Shown in pieces: positions 8,220 to 16,968 of a DNA stretch of 31,782 nucleotides. The notes under the pieces were generated by a model. It was given only the letters and a program-made list of their open reading frames with translations. It was not told the origin of the DNA and did no database searches. Both the position numbers and the translations under genes were made by a program. The DNA comes from Legionella genomosp. 1 (GTDB lineage Bacteria; Pseudomonadota; Gammaproteobacteria; Legionellales; Legionellaceae), in NCBI GenBank assembly GCA_945865355.1, contig CAMBDN010000003.1, positions 1-31,782 of the forward strand, written 5' to 3'. How positions within the stretch are numbered: the stretch's first letter is position 1; each line of letters begins with the position of its first letter.

Positions 8220-9860
8220 TCACACCACCAACAATTCCGAAAACTCATCAGCACTGGCCGCATGGTAGCAATACGGAGCTTGTCCATATTTATAGCCCAT
8301 TTTTTGCAGTGCCTTCAGGGTGTTTTTATCGGCTATACCATCAGCGAATACAACCAAATTCATGGTTTCGGCCATCGTTTGAACCGTACGCACTATATTC
8401 ATTTTCTTCTCATCATTCATCATGTTAATGATAAATGACTTATCTAACTTTACTTCACTAATGGGAAAATTTGTAAGGTAAATAAAAGACGTATATCCAC
8501 TACAAAAATCACTAATCACAAGTTTTACACCCAAATCAGCTAATTGCTTTAATACGGTTATGGTTCGAGTTTGGTCACTTAAACAAGCTTTTTCTGTTAG
8601 CTCAAGTTTTAAATATTCAGGGGAAACATCATTTTCTTTCAAAAGACCATTGACCATTGATGGAAGGTCCACATCTGTTGCATCAAATATGCTAACCGTC
8701 ATGGTAATTTTAAGAGAGGCCTTATGCCATAACGCGAGTTGTTTTATAGCATTTTTTAATACAACGTCAGTCAGTTTTTTAACGTACTCCGTCCCTTCTA
8801 TTAATGAAAATAATTTATCGGCAGTCCAGTCTTCATTTTCAGCATTATCAAATCGGATAACGGCCTCTGCGCCAACAATTTTTTCTGTTTTAAGATCTAA
8901 ATCAGGCAAATACAATATACTTATCGATTCATTATCAATCGCATCATCCAACTCCTTTAATGCCACAGGGGCAGCATCCTCTTTGACGTCCATTTTTTCT
9001 TCATATGTTGCATGAGAAAGCCCTTCTTTCTCAGCATAAAACAAGCTCGAACTGGCATGACGCAGTAAGGTCATATCATCACTACCATGTTGGGGATATA
9101 AAGCAATGCCAGCGGTGGTGGTTATATTGACACTATTGCCATCGACCATAAAATTAGCAGATGTTGACACCAATAATTTAGTTAACAAATCATCAAAATG
9201 ATGATCTTTCCTTAATCTCGGAATTAAAAAAGCGAATTCAGCGCCTTGTAATCGAGCAACCATGTTCATGCCCATGTATGCCTGTAACAGAAAAGGCGCC
9301 AACAGGATGGTTTTCAACTTTTCTGCAAATTGAATTAATAGGCTGTTTGCATTAAAGCTACCATATTTAGCGTTAATTCCTTTGAAAGAGTTAATATGTA
9401 AAATGATAACTGCAAGCTCCTCACCTTTGCTCACTTGTTGAATGCCTTGAGTTATTCTTTGTGATAACAACCGTTGGTTGGGTAAATTAGTCAAATGATC
9501 ATGAAATGTTTCATAATGAAGTTTTGACTCCAAATCACTACTCTTATTCAATAACTCCCTTGTCTTATCCTCAAGTAATGTCTCCATCTTACTCGCCAAC
9601 TCATAACAAAATAGTTGTCCCCAATAGGTAAAAATTAATGGCGTCAAATCAAGAACCCATAATGCTGGATTTGTCTTTTGAGAAGCAATAATACCCACGA
9701 TATTAATAAAGTCTGTCTTTTGATAAGAAGCGAAAAGCGTAGCAAGAATAATAGAGCTTATAGAAATTGCCAAGCCAACAAAAGCATATTTGTTAACATG
9801 ATCCTTTAATACGGCAGATTTTACATGAAAGGGTTGTTGTATACGCATATGCCTAATCAC
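8220..9860 (-). CDS. Membrane GGDEF-EAL protein with degenerate catalytic motifs
   Basis: A 546-aa protein with two predicted membrane segments (about 25-45 and 67-88), a short helical linker, a GGDEF fold (about 115-290) and an EAL fold (about 305-545). The GGDEF signature reads LQGAEF (Q205-F209), lacking the GGD residues needed for cyclase activity. In the EAL half, GAEAVIRF (E332) is retained, but the metal-binding DDFG motif reads SDFCSG (450-455) and the EGVE-type motif reads ADGIAD (506-511). Neither half looks catalytic, so a receptor or scaffold role for c-di-GMP or GTP is likely. The open frame begins at GTG 9860; an in-frame ATG at 9848, four codons later with AGG upstream, is an equally good start. 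It is convergent with the 1193-aa gene (14-nt gap). Confidence 0.82.
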   Translation of the reverse strand: MIRHMRIQQPFHVKSAVLKDHVNKYAFVGLAISISSIILATLFASYQKTDFINIVGIIASQKTNPALWVLDLTPLIFTYWGQLFCYELASKMETLLEDKTRELLNKSSDLESKLHYETFHDHLTNLPNQRLLSQRITQGIQQVSKGEELAVIILHINSFKGINAKYGSFNANSLLIQFAEKLKTILLAPFLLQAYMGMNMVARLQGAEFAFLIPRLRKDHHFDDLLTKLLVSTSANFMVDGNSVNITTTAGIALYPQHGSDDMTLLRHASSSLFYAEKEGLSHATYEEKMDVKEDAAPVALKELDDAIDNESISILYLPDLDLKTEKIVGAEAVIRFDNAENEDWTADKLFSLIEGTEYVKKLTDVVLKNAIKQLALWHKASLKITMTVSIFDATDVDLPSMVNGLLKENDVSPEYLKLELTEKACLSDQTRTITVLKQLADLGVKLVISDFCSGYTSFIYLTNFPISEVKLDKSFIINMMNDEKKMNIVRTVQTMAETMNLVVFADGIADKNTLKALQKMGYKYGQAPYCYHAASADEFSELLVV

Positions 9861-10145
9861 TTTAATGGTTATGTATACACGGAGTCGGCATCTTGGCCTA
9901 CAACTTTAGGCTCCTACTGATCCCACCTGACCGAATTCATTTGTTGATTGGAACATATAAGACAAAAAAACGATTTATGGCAACCGTTACGCATGAATAT
10001 TATGCATGTATGCAGACCTACTATCATCATGACAGACAGTACAGTAGGCTGGTATTGGTGAGGGTCGTCGTAAGTGCTCTACGGCCGATACAGATTACTT
10101 GTCACCAAATACCCAACGGCCCTTAGCTACGTACTACTCTATTCT
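9861..10145. other. Intergenic region between cspA and the GGDEF-EAL gene
   Basis: This 285-bp gap lies downstream of cspA and upstream of the GGDEF-EAL gene, both on the - strand, so it should hold a cspA 3' end and a promoter for the next gene. A bulged hairpin, CAGACCTACT (10013-10022) with AGTAGGCTG (10043-10051), is present but has no T-run. The one open frame on the + strand (9893-10126) has no ribosome-binding site and a His/Tyr-rich, unconserved-looking translation; I do not call it a gene. Confidence 0.5.
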
Positions 10146-10352
10146 CTAGACAATCTCGACTTCTTCAGCTTGTGGTCCTTTTTGCCCTTGACCTGCCTTA
10201 AATAAAACCGCAGAACCTTCTTTTAGTGTTTTAAAGCCACTGCCTTCAATCGCACTAAAATGGACAAAATAATCTTTACCATTGCTTTCAATGAAACCAA
10301 ACCCTTTGCCTTCATTAAACCATTTAACCGTACCACGGACTTTCTCTGACAT
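10146..10352 (-). CDS. cspA: Cold-shock domain protein (CspA family)
   Basis: A 68-aa single cold-shock domain that binds single-stranded RNA and DNA and melts mRNA structure. The RNA-binding motifs are KGFGFI (16-21) and DYFVHFSAI (27-35), after the typical GTVKWFNEGKG start. The start chosen is the ATG at 10352 (MSEKVRGTV), with AAGGAG eight bases upstream; a GTG nine bases further out is in frame but overlaps that site. It is transcribed in the same direction as topA, 126 nt away, with its own candidate promoter and a strong 5' hairpin between them. The exact paralogue (CspA, CspC, CspE-like) cannot be told from the sequence alone. Confidence 0.95.
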   Translation of the reverse strand: MSEKVRGTVKWFNEGKGFGFIESNGKDYFVHFSAIEGSGFKTLKEGSAVLFKAGQGQKGPQAEEVEIV

Positions 10353-10391
10353 TATCACCACTCCTTAACATTTATAAGCCTACCTTACTAC

Positions 10392-10439
10392 ACTTTCCGA
10401 ACATGCGTTTTAAAATCCTAAAACCAATGTGCGGAAAGT
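10392..10439 (-). promoter_or_regulatory. Long 5'-leader hairpin of cspA mRNA
   Basis: ACTTTCCG (10392-10399) pairs perfectly with CGGAAAGT (10432-10439). Inner pairs ACAT/ATGT and GTTTTA/TAAAAC extend it to roughly 18 bp around a short AT-rich loop. The candidate promoter just upstream places the transcription start near 10438, so the hairpin would form the very 5' end of the message, about 40 nt before the AAGGAG. No T-run follows on the - strand, which argues against a topA terminator. A temperature- or CspA-responsive leader is plausible. Confidence 0.6.
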
Positions 10440-10444
10440 ATATT

Positions 10445-10471
10445 CTTATACTCCACCTATCATCATGTCAA
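10445..10471 (-). promoter_or_regulatory. Candidate cspA promoter
   Basis: On the - strand TTGACA (10471-10466, perfect -35) is followed after a short 15-nt spacer by TATAAG (10450-10445). It lies directly after the topA stop and directly before the leader hairpin. The spacer is shorter than the optimal 17, so the assignment of the -10 is tentative. Confidence 0.45.
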
Positions 10472-10478
10472 TAGCTGA

Positions 10479-12755
10479 TCACTCATTAACCGAATAATCA
10501 CATCCCTCTTTCGGGCAAATTATTTGCCGGCCCGCACGCTTGGTTTCTTTTACTGTGAGAATAGGCCATGCGCATTTTGGACAGGGGTTATTGATGGGCT
10601 CGTTCCATAGGGCGTAATCACATTTAGGATAACTGCCACAGGAATAGAAAATTTTTCCCTTACGCGATTTGCGTTTGAGAATGTTCGTAGCATTACATTT
10701 TGGGCATTCGACCCCTGTATCTGCAGGTTTTTCTAGTGGCTCAATAAACTTACAATCAGGATAATTGCTGCAACCAACAAAACGCCCGTAACGGCCTGTT
10801 TTTATATGCAATGCGCCTTTACACTCGGGACATGCTCTGCCTTCAACCACCTCAGGCTCCGCTTTCACGCCTGAAGGGGTATTTAAATCTTGCGTATAAT
10901 CGCATTCAGGGTATGCCGTACATCCTATAAATCGACCTCGCTTACCCAAGCGTATGGCTAACGGTTTTCCACACTTAGGACAAACTTCATCCAATGCCTC
11001 GGTGGTCACATCCTTGCGTTGAACTTCTTCATCGATCTTATGAATTTGCTGTATAAATGGTTGCCAAAAGGCTTCCAATACTGGGATCCATTCACTCTCA
11101 CCACGGGCAACAGCATCTAAGGTATCTTCAAGTTCTGCCGTAAATTTATAATCAACATAACGGGTGAAGTAATCTGTCAAAAAATGGCTAACAATGCGAC
11201 CAACATCAGTAGGGTAAAATCGTTTTTTATCAACAACAACATATTCGCGTTGTTGTAAAGTATGAATAATAGACGCATAGGTAGATGGACGACCGATATC
11301 AAACTCTTCTAATGCCTTAACCAACGACGCCTCAGAATAACGAGGAGGAGGTTCAGTAAAATGTTGATTCGCATTAATATCATGCAAGATCACCTTATCG
11401 CCAACATTTAGCGCGGGTAGTATCACTGAGTTTTGATCTTCTTCTTTTGAATCATCTCGGCCTTCTTCATACACCGTGAGGAAACCTGGAAATGTAATGG
11501 TTGAGCCATTCGCCCGAAACATGTTACCGGGCCCACAACTGAGATCAACAGCGACGGTATCAACCAGTGCCTCAGCCATTTGGCAAGCAAGGGTTCGTTT
11601 CCAAATCAAACTATAAAGTTTGCTTTGATCTGGCGTAAGCGATCGCTGCACCATGTCAGGATTGCGTTTGATAGAGGTCGGACGGATGGCTTCATGCGCT
11701 TCTTGCGCATTTTTAGATTTTGTTTTGAATACTCGTGGCTTTGAAGCACAGTTCTCCGCACCATAACGCTCACAAATATAATCCCTAATTTCATCAACGG
11801 CTTCCGAAGCCAAATGTACTGAATCGGTACGCATATAAGATATCAAACCCATGGTACCTGAGCCGATATCGATCCCTTCATACAATTGTTGCGCAACCAT
11901 CATGGTCTTACGTGCAGTAAAACCTAATTTCCGTGCTGCCTCTTGTTGTAACGTTGAGGTAATGAAAGGTGGTGAAGGGTTACGCTTGCGTTGCTTTTTA
12001 TCAATTTTTTCAATCTGCAGGGAACCATTCGCTTGTTTTAACAGATCATCTTTTATCTGGTGTGCCTGCGTCCCTTCATGAACTGTAAATTGTAGTAATT
12101 TTTCATTTTGGTAATGTGTAAGCCTGGCTTCGAACGGTGCAGCATCTGATTGACAGGCAGCAAGTAATCGCCAATATTCCTGTGGCACAAATTTTTCTAT
12201 TTCTTCCTCACGCTCAACAATAAGGCGCAAAGCAGGACTCTGCACCCGGCCAGCGGACAAACCACGCCTAATTTTTTTCCACAGTAACGGAGATAGGTTA
12301 AAGCCCACTAAATAATCCAATGCACGTCTAGCTTGCTGCGCATTCACTAAATCCATCGAAATTTCGCGTGGATTATTAATAGCCTCTTGAACGGCTGATT
12401 TTGTAATTTCATTGAAGAAAATACGTTTAACTTCTTTACCTTTGAGAAGGTTTCTATCTTTTAACAACTCGTAAACATGCCATGAAATAGCTTCCCCTTC
12501 ACGATCCGGGTCAGTAGCAAGTAATAGCGCATCAACTTTTTTGACCGCTTTTGCGATCATTTCTATATGGCGGGCATTTTTTTCTAGAGGACTGTAAGTC
12601 ATTGCAAACTGTCGGTCTGGATCTACCGAGCCTTTTCGCGGCGGCAAATCACGAACATGACCATAAGAGGCAAGTACATCATAGTCATCACCTAAATATT
12701 TTTGAATGGTCTTAGCCTTCGCAGGTGATTCTACGACAACAAGGTACTTGCTCAT
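10479..12755 (-). CDS. topA: DNA topoisomerase I (type IA)
   Basis: Relaxes negative supercoils by a single-strand passage mechanism through a 5'-phosphotyrosine. The TOPRIM domain opens the protein (KYLVVVESPAKAKTIQKYLG, with the metal-binding DPDREGEAISWH). The catalytic tyrosine is Tyr307 in ISYMRTDSVHLA. The C-terminus has four cysteine-pair zinc-ribbon modules: CPKCGKP, CPECKGA, CPKCNAT and CPKCAWP, each with a paired downstream cysteine block. At 758 aa it is shorter than the E. coli enzyme (865), mainly at the C-terminus. The start is ATG 12755 (MSKYLVVVES), with AAGG eight bases upstream; the open frame runs 51 codons further upstream into smg without conserved sequence. It follows smg by 28 nt in the lysM-dprA-smg-topA unit. 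Confidence 0.97.
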   Translation of the reverse strand: MSKYLVVVESPAKAKTIQKYLGDDYDVLASYGHVRDLPPRKGSVDPDRQFAMTYSPLEKNARHIEMIAKAVKKVDALLLATDPDREGEAISWHVYELLKDRNLLKGKEVKRIFFNEITKSAVQEAINNPREISMDLVNAQQARRALDYLVGFNLSPLLWKKIRRGLSAGRVQSPALRLIVEREEEIEKFVPQEYWRLLAACQSDAAPFEARLTHYQNEKLLQFTVHEGTQAHQIKDDLLKQANGSLQIEKIDKKQRKRNPSPPFITSTLQQEAARKLGFTARKTMMVAQQLYEGIDIGSGTMGLISYMRTDSVHLASEAVDEIRDYICERYGAENCASKPRVFKTKSKNAQEAHEAIRPTSIKRNPDMVQRSLTPDQSKLYSLIWKRTLACQMAEALVDTVAVDLSCGPGNMFRANGSTITFPGFLTVYEEGRDDSKEEDQNSVILPALNVGDKVILHDINANQHFTEPPPRYSEASLVKALEEFDIGRPSTYASIIHTLQQREYVVVDKKRFYPTDVGRIVSHFLTDYFTRYVDYKFTAELEDTLDAVARGESEWIPVLEAFWQPFIQQIHKIDEEVQRKDVTTEALDEVCPKCGKPLAIRLGKRGRFIGCTAYPECDYTQDLNTPSGVKAEPEVVEGRACPECKGALHIKTGRYGRFVGCSNYPDCKFIEPLEKPADTGVECPKCNATNILKRKSRKGKIFYSCGSYPKCDYALWNEPINNPCPKCAWPILTVKETKRAGRQIICPKEGCDYSVNE

Positions 12756-12783
12756 GGGTGTAACCTTTTCTAAATAGTGATTT

Positions 12784-13218
12784 TCAATGCAACGACAATT
12801 CGTCTTCTTTGTGATACAACACAAGATCAAGAAAGGCCAGTTGCTCGGCATCCAAGCTGTCAGCAAGCGTATTTCGGATAGTCCATTTTGTTTCCTGCAA
12901 AGTAACAAAACGCGACTCGGATAAAAGAAGCTGGTTAAGAATCAATTCAAATACGTCTGCAGCCACAACACCCCAAGATGAAACACGCATTAAAAATTGA
13001 TAACTTGCTTTCGTTAATTTTGTTTGTTCTTGGTGGGTAAAAACCCTTATAGAATCACGATGTGCAGATTTTATAAATGCCAGGTCTGTGCCAACATGAT
13101 TGTCCGTTTGTTTTTCGCGATCAATGTCATTTTTACTCGTTGACGCATGTTTTTCTTTTAACTGTGTTAACGTCTTCTCAAATAAACTTAACAGCATTTC
13201 AAACAAATTATCTTTCAT
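12784..13218 (-). CDS. smg: Smg family protein (DUF494)
   Basis: A small, mostly helical cytosolic protein of unknown biochemical role, conserved between dprA and topA in gammaproteobacteria. The family pattern is visible: MKDNLFEMLLSLFEKT start, a variable charged middle, a SIRVFTHQEQTKLTKASYQFL block, a LQETKWTIRNTL block and a C-terminal leucine-histidine end (DELSLH). Starting at ATG 13218 gives 144 aa, close to the E. coli protein, with GAGGT upstream; the longer frame to 13266 overlaps the end of dprA and is rejected. A Lys/Asp-rich stretch near residues 25-45 is more divergent than usual. Confidence 0.88.
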   Translation of the reverse strand: MKDNLFEMLLSLFEKTLTQLKEKHASTSKNDIDREKQTDNHVGTDLAFIKSAHRDSIRVFTHQEQTKLTKASYQFLMRVSSWGVVAADVFELILNQLLLSESRFVTLQETKWTIRNTLADSLDAEQLAFLDLVLYHKEDELSLH

Positions 13219-13256
13219 AGGGTCTACCTCATTATCATTGTCGGCCATTTTTTCAA

Positions 13257-14327
13257 TCACCGGCAACGAGTATATCCACCTGTCACTGCTCTAACAATGC
13301 CCTGTAACTCTAATTCTGCCAAATCACAAACCACTTTATCAACCGTTAACCCACTACGTACAATAATCTGATCAACTGATGTCACTTCAAAACCAATGCA
13401 CTTTACTAGGTTTTTATTCTCTCTGGCAAGTGCTACGACTAACTCAGAATCATCTCGATTGTGCTCAATACGCAATTCATCTAATACATCATCGCTAGAC
13501 GCTACTAATTTTGCACCCTGTTGCAACAGATGATGGCAGCCCCTTGATTCTGGATTATATATCGATCCAGGAATTGCCAAAACATCACGATTTTGCTCCA
13601 ATGCCAACCGGGCTGTTATCAAAGAACCACTACGAATTGCCGCCTCAACAACCAATGTGGATAATGAAAGACCACTTATTATACGATTTCTGCGTGGAAA
13701 ATGTCCAGCAATTGGTGGACTTTGTAATGGAAGCTCACTTAACAACAAGCCATTCTCGCATATTTTAGCAGCCAGACTTACATGTCGACGAGGATAGATA
13801 TAATCAATTCCAGTGCCCATGACCGCTATCGTTTGCCCACCAGCGGCCAAACAGCCACTATGCGCTTGTGCGTCAATACCCAGCGCTAATCCACTAACAA
13901 TCGTAATGTTTTTTTCGGCCAATTCGAAGGCAAACCGCCAAGCCGTTTCACTTCCAGTGATCGATGGTTTACGACTACCCACCATGGCAACTGTTGGTCG
14001 ACCAAAACTCGATAAATCACCAATCGCATAAAGTACCGGCGGTGGATCATGAATTTCCTTTAATAAAGGTGGATACTCCGGATCGTCCCAAGTCAGTAAA
14101 AAATGATTTTTAGTCTCCTGCCATTGCCAATCAGCGTCAACCTGTGCAAAATCAAACGTTGCAATTGCATTAGCCAGTGATATTGGCAAGCCGGCTTGTT
14201 CCATTTGTATCATTGACAATTGAAACAGTTCTGCAAGGTTCGGCCACCGCGCCAATAATTTTATAACGGTTCGTGGACCAACTGCATGGATACGGTTTAA
14301 AGCTAAAAAATAAGACTTATTATTCAT
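13257..14327 (-). CDS. dprA: DNA-processing protein A
   Basis: Binds incoming single-stranded DNA and loads RecA during natural transformation. The 356-aa chain has an N-terminal helical/helix-hairpin-helix part (1-60), a Rossmann-fold DprA core (MVGSRKP at 115-121, SGLALGIDAQAH at 145-156, GTGIDYIYPRRH at 171-182, and the signature FPRRNRIISGLS at 210-221), and a C-terminal winged-helix domain (about 290-356). The start ATG overlaps the stop of the LysM gene by 4 nt (ATGA), indicating coupled translation. A complete dprA suggests competence in the host, though comE/pil genes are not in view. Confidence 0.95.
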   Translation of the reverse strand: MNNKSYFLALNRIHAVGPRTVIKLLARWPNLAELFQLSMIQMEQAGLPISLANAIATFDFAQVDADWQWQETKNHFLLTWDDPEYPPLLKEIHDPPPVLYAIGDLSSFGRPTVAMVGSRKPSITGSETAWRFAFELAEKNITIVSGLALGIDAQAHSGCLAAGGQTIAVMGTGIDYIYPRRHVSLAAKICENGLLLSELPLQSPPIAGHFPRRNRIISGLSLSTLVVEAAIRSGSLITARLALEQNRDVLAIPGSIYNPESRGCHHLLQQGAKLVASSDDVLDELRIEHNRDDSELVVALARENKNLVKCIGFEVTSVDQIIVRSGLTVDKVVCDLAELELQGIVRAVTGGYTRCR

Positions 14328-15376
14328 GGATTGGTAACAACATCAAACTGGGTGATTGCACGTGTCGATCGAACAACCAACGCTGCACTGGTGTGGGTAA
14401 ATGTACGAAAAATCATGATTTCACCAATACGCTCCGGAGGAATGGTGACACACTGGCCTTCACAAGGTGGTTTTTTATCAAAGCGATAAGCACTATTGTG
14501 AGCCAAACCCGGTTTGCCATACACCGCTAATACATCACCCGGTTGTAATCCAGCGTCCTTTCCTCGATCAATAACAGCAAGAAGACCAACAGCGCCTTGC
14601 GTAAAATCCCCTAGCAAATCAATAATCATGCCATCCACAGTTACACTGGGTGTTTTAGGTTCAAAAAACAAATCAAAATCCGGGTGGTTATTTGGCATCA
14701 CCCTATCCTGCAGCTTGACCCCTTGCATGATATCCGTAATTTCTATTGTGGCAGGATCGCCGCCCCGTACCAGCTGGGCATAAGCAATTAATGTTGTTTT
14801 ATATCCTAAAAACCGCTTTGTCCCTGGCTCTCTATACGTTCCGCAAGGCCGATAAATAGCATAAGAAAGGGTTACCCCAGATGGTAAATTATAGTCAGCT
14901 GGGCACAAATCCTTAACATAAGCATTGTCTCCCTGGGCACCCAACATGTGTTCTGTACTGAACGCTATGACAAAGGGTGCATGGGCCAAGCTATTTTTGT
15001 CGATCACTAGCGACCCGTTCAGAAACGGTTTAATATCACTCAACGGAATGGGTGGAATCGCTTCTTCCGATTCTATAGGTCGTATATACGGTGACAGCTT
15101 AACCGTACCATTTGATAGCACTTGCAAGTAGGGATTCTGTCCTTGATAGCGCAATACGATCACGGCACCGGGATATAAACGATTTGGATTTTTGATTTGT
15201 GGATTAGCATGCCATAAAGCTTTCCACTCCCAAGGATTCGTCAAATAGTGATTAGCAATCCCCCACAATGTATCCCCAGATTGCACCACATAGCGTGCCG
15301 GCGCGTCTGGCCGCAGCGTAACCGCATGACTAGTAACGACTAAAATCCAACAGAATAAAAACAGCAAGTATCGCAT
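14324..15376 (-). CDS. Exported LysM-domain protein
   Basis: A 350-aa protein with a cleavable signal peptide (MRYLLFLFCWILVVTSHA, 1-18), then one LysM module (about 28-77: YVVQSGDTLWGIANHYL, NPNRLYPGAVIVL) that binds the glycan of peptidoglycan. The remaining 270 residues are beta-rich, with no catalytic motif I can name; a cysteine pair in PPCEGQCV (about 309-315) could form a disulfide. LysM proteins of this kind commonly sit before dprA in gammaproteobacteria, divergent from def. It heads the lysM-dprA-smg-topA unit. Confidence 0.9.
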   Translation of the reverse strand: MRYLLFLFCWILVVTSHAVTLRPDAPARYVVQSGDTLWGIANHYLTNPWEWKALWHANPQIKNPNRLYPGAVIVLRYQGQNPYLQVLSNGTVKLSPYIRPIESEEAIPPIPLSDIKPFLNGSLVIDKNSLAHAPFVIAFSTEHMLGAQGDNAYVKDLCPADYNLPSGVTLSYAIYRPCGTYREPGTKRFLGYKTTLIAYAQLVRGGDPATIEITDIMQGVKLQDRVMPNNHPDFDLFFEPKTPSVTVDGMIIDLLGDFTQGAVGLLAVIDRGKDAGLQPGDVLAVYGKPGLAHNSAYRFDKKPPCEGQCVTIPPERIGEIMIFRTFTHTSAALVVRSTRAITQFDVVTNP

Positions 15377-15517
15377 TCAACCATCCTGATAGGTGCGAAT
15401 AAACTCATAGTGAATTAATTCAAACGAAAAGTTTAAATTATATACATCAGTTACCTTGCAGCAACACATGATATTAGCGATAATAGCATGCATTTATTTA
15501 ATTGAAACAGACCAGAC
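15377..15517. promoter_or_regulatory. Divergent promoter region lysM / def
   Basis: The 141-bp AT-rich gap separates the two divergent housekeeping units, so it must carry promoters for both. I cannot place convincing paired -35/-10 boxes. No hairpin or protein-coding frame of note is present. Confidence 0.5.
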
Positions 15518-16030
15518 ATGGCCATTCGTAAAATTATTTACCTACCAGATCCTCGTTTACGACAAGAGACTGCCCTTGTACAAACGTTTGATGACGAGTT
15601 ACAAACGCTTATCAATGATATGTTCGACACCATGTATGACGCTAATGGGGTTGGCCTTGCTGCACCGCAAATAGGAATTAGCCTACGTTTATCGGTCGTC
15701 GACATCATTGGTGATAAAAAGCACCAATTGGTCTTGGTTAACCCGGAAATTATTAAATCTGAAGGCTTGGTTGAATACCATGAAGGATGTTTATCCGTTC
15801 CCGGTGCCTACGACAGGGTAATGCGCGCCGAAAAAGTGACCATCCGTGCCCTCGATCGTTTTGGTAAGCCTTTTGAAATGAGTGCTGAAGGATTGATGGG
15901 CGAATGTTTCCAACATGAAATTGATCACCTCGATGGTAAATTATTCGTCGATATGTTATCACCGATTAAACGTGCGATGGCCAGAAAAAAAGTGGATAAA
16001 TTCAAGCGGCAACAAGTGCGAAACTCATGA
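15518..16030 (+). CDS. def: Peptide deformylase
   Basis: Removes the formyl group from the N-terminal methionine of new proteins, in the cytosol at the ribosome. All three metal-site motifs are intact: GVGLAAPQIG (44-53), EGCLSVPG (89-96, with Cys91 as metal ligand) and QHEIDHLDG (132-140, His133 and His137 as ligands, Glu134 catalytic). At 170 aa it matches the E. coli enzyme length. It overlaps fmt by 4 nt (ATGA), so the deformylase and the formyltransferase are translated together. The ribosome-binding site is weak. Confidence 0.98.
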   Translation: MAIRKIIYLPDPRLRQETALVQTFDDELQTLINDMFDTMYDANGVGLAAPQIGISLRLSVVDIIGDKKHQLVLVNPEIIKSEGLVEYHEGCLSVPGAYDRVMRAEKVTIRALDRFGKPFEMSAEGLMGECFQHEIDHLDGKLFVDMLSPIKRAMARKKVDKFKRQQVRNS

Positions 16031-16968
16031 AATCTTTAAATATTGTCTTTGCTGGAACCCCGGCTTTTGCGCTTCCCAGCCTTGACGCTATAGCCGCATC
16101 AAAACATCAGCTGCAAGCTATTTACACCCAACCTGACCGCCCTGCTGGTCGTGGGCGAAAACTACAAGCTTCTGCAGTAAAAAATTGGGCCGAAACGCAT
16201 CAAATACCAATCTACCAGCCAACTAACTTTAAACAAGAAGAAGCAGTGAACGAACTTGCCGCACTCGCACCAGACGTGATGGTTGTCATTGCCTATGGCC
16301 TAATATTGCCACGAACTGTTCTTGATCTGCCGCGCTTGGGATGCATCAATGTTCATGGATCATTGCTACCGCGCTGGCGCGGGGCATCACCGATTCAACA
16401 AGCGGTATTACATGGCGATGTTGAAACGGGCATCACCATTATGCAAATGGATGTTGGTATGGATACCGGAGCAATGTTAACACGAGTATCCTGCACCATC
16501 GGCAATAACACAGCAGGAGAATTACACGATCGCTTGGCGCAATTAGCGACGGCTCCCCTACTCGCTACCCTCGATGCCCTTTCATCAGGGCATACAGAAG
16601 CTGAAGCACAAAATAACGACCTTGCCACACATGCACCGAAAATCAATAAAGAAAACGCTGCAATCAACTGGCATAAGCCCGCCACTGAAATTGACCGCCA
16701 AATACGCGCATTTAACCCTTGGCCTATCGCATATACTCAAATAGACAACATAACCCTACGCATCCATCAAGCAAAGGTAGTAACAACAATGCATTCAGAA
16801 CAGCCTGGAACCATACTCTCAATAGATAGATCTGGCATGCTGGTTGCCACTAGTACTGATGCCTTGTTAGTCCAGCGCCTACAGTTTCCAGGAGCCAAAG
16901 CCATGTCAGTCGCTGATTGGCTAAATGCTAACCGCGATCAATTACCTATCAATCTAGTGCTACAATGA
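16027..16968 (+). CDS. fmt: Methionyl-tRNA formyltransferase
   Basis: Formylates initiator Met-tRNA using 10-formyl-tetrahydrofolate. The catalytic residues are Asn108 and His110 in INVHGSLLPRWRGASPIQ and Asp146 in MDVGMDTGAM, matching N106/H108/D144 of E. coli. The start IVFAGTPAFALPSL is typical, and the C-terminal OB-like domain (about 205-313) follows. The length of 313 aa is normal. It overlaps def and rsmB by 4 nt each. Confidence 0.98.
   Translation: MKSLNIVFAGTPAFALPSLDAIAASKHQLQAIYTQPDRPAGRGRKLQASAVKNWAETHQIPIYQPTNFKQEEAVNELAALAPDVMVVIAYGLILPRTVLDLPRLGCINVHGSLLPRWRGASPIQQAVLHGDVETGITIMQMDVGMDTGAMLTRVSCTIGNNTAGELHDRLAQLATAPLLATLDALSSGHTEAEAQNNDLATHAPKINKENAAINWHKPATEIDRQIRAFNPWPIAYTQIDNITLRIHQAKVVTTMHSEQPGTILSIDRSGMLVATSTDALLVQRLQFPGAKAMSVADWLNANRDQLPINLVLQ

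Noticed and set aside
8560..9015. 151-codon + strand frame antisense to the GGDEF-EAL gene
   Set aside because: It lies fully inside a well-supported gene on the other strand, with Ser-rich shadow composition.
9893..10126. 77-codon + strand frame in the cspA / GGDEF-EAL gap
   Set aside because: No ribosome-binding site, no recognisable motif, and unusual His/Tyr composition; likely chance.
10392..10439. Rho-independent terminator of topA
   Set aside because: The stem is strong, but no T-run follows it on the - strand, and a promoter precedes it directly; a cspA leader structure fits better.
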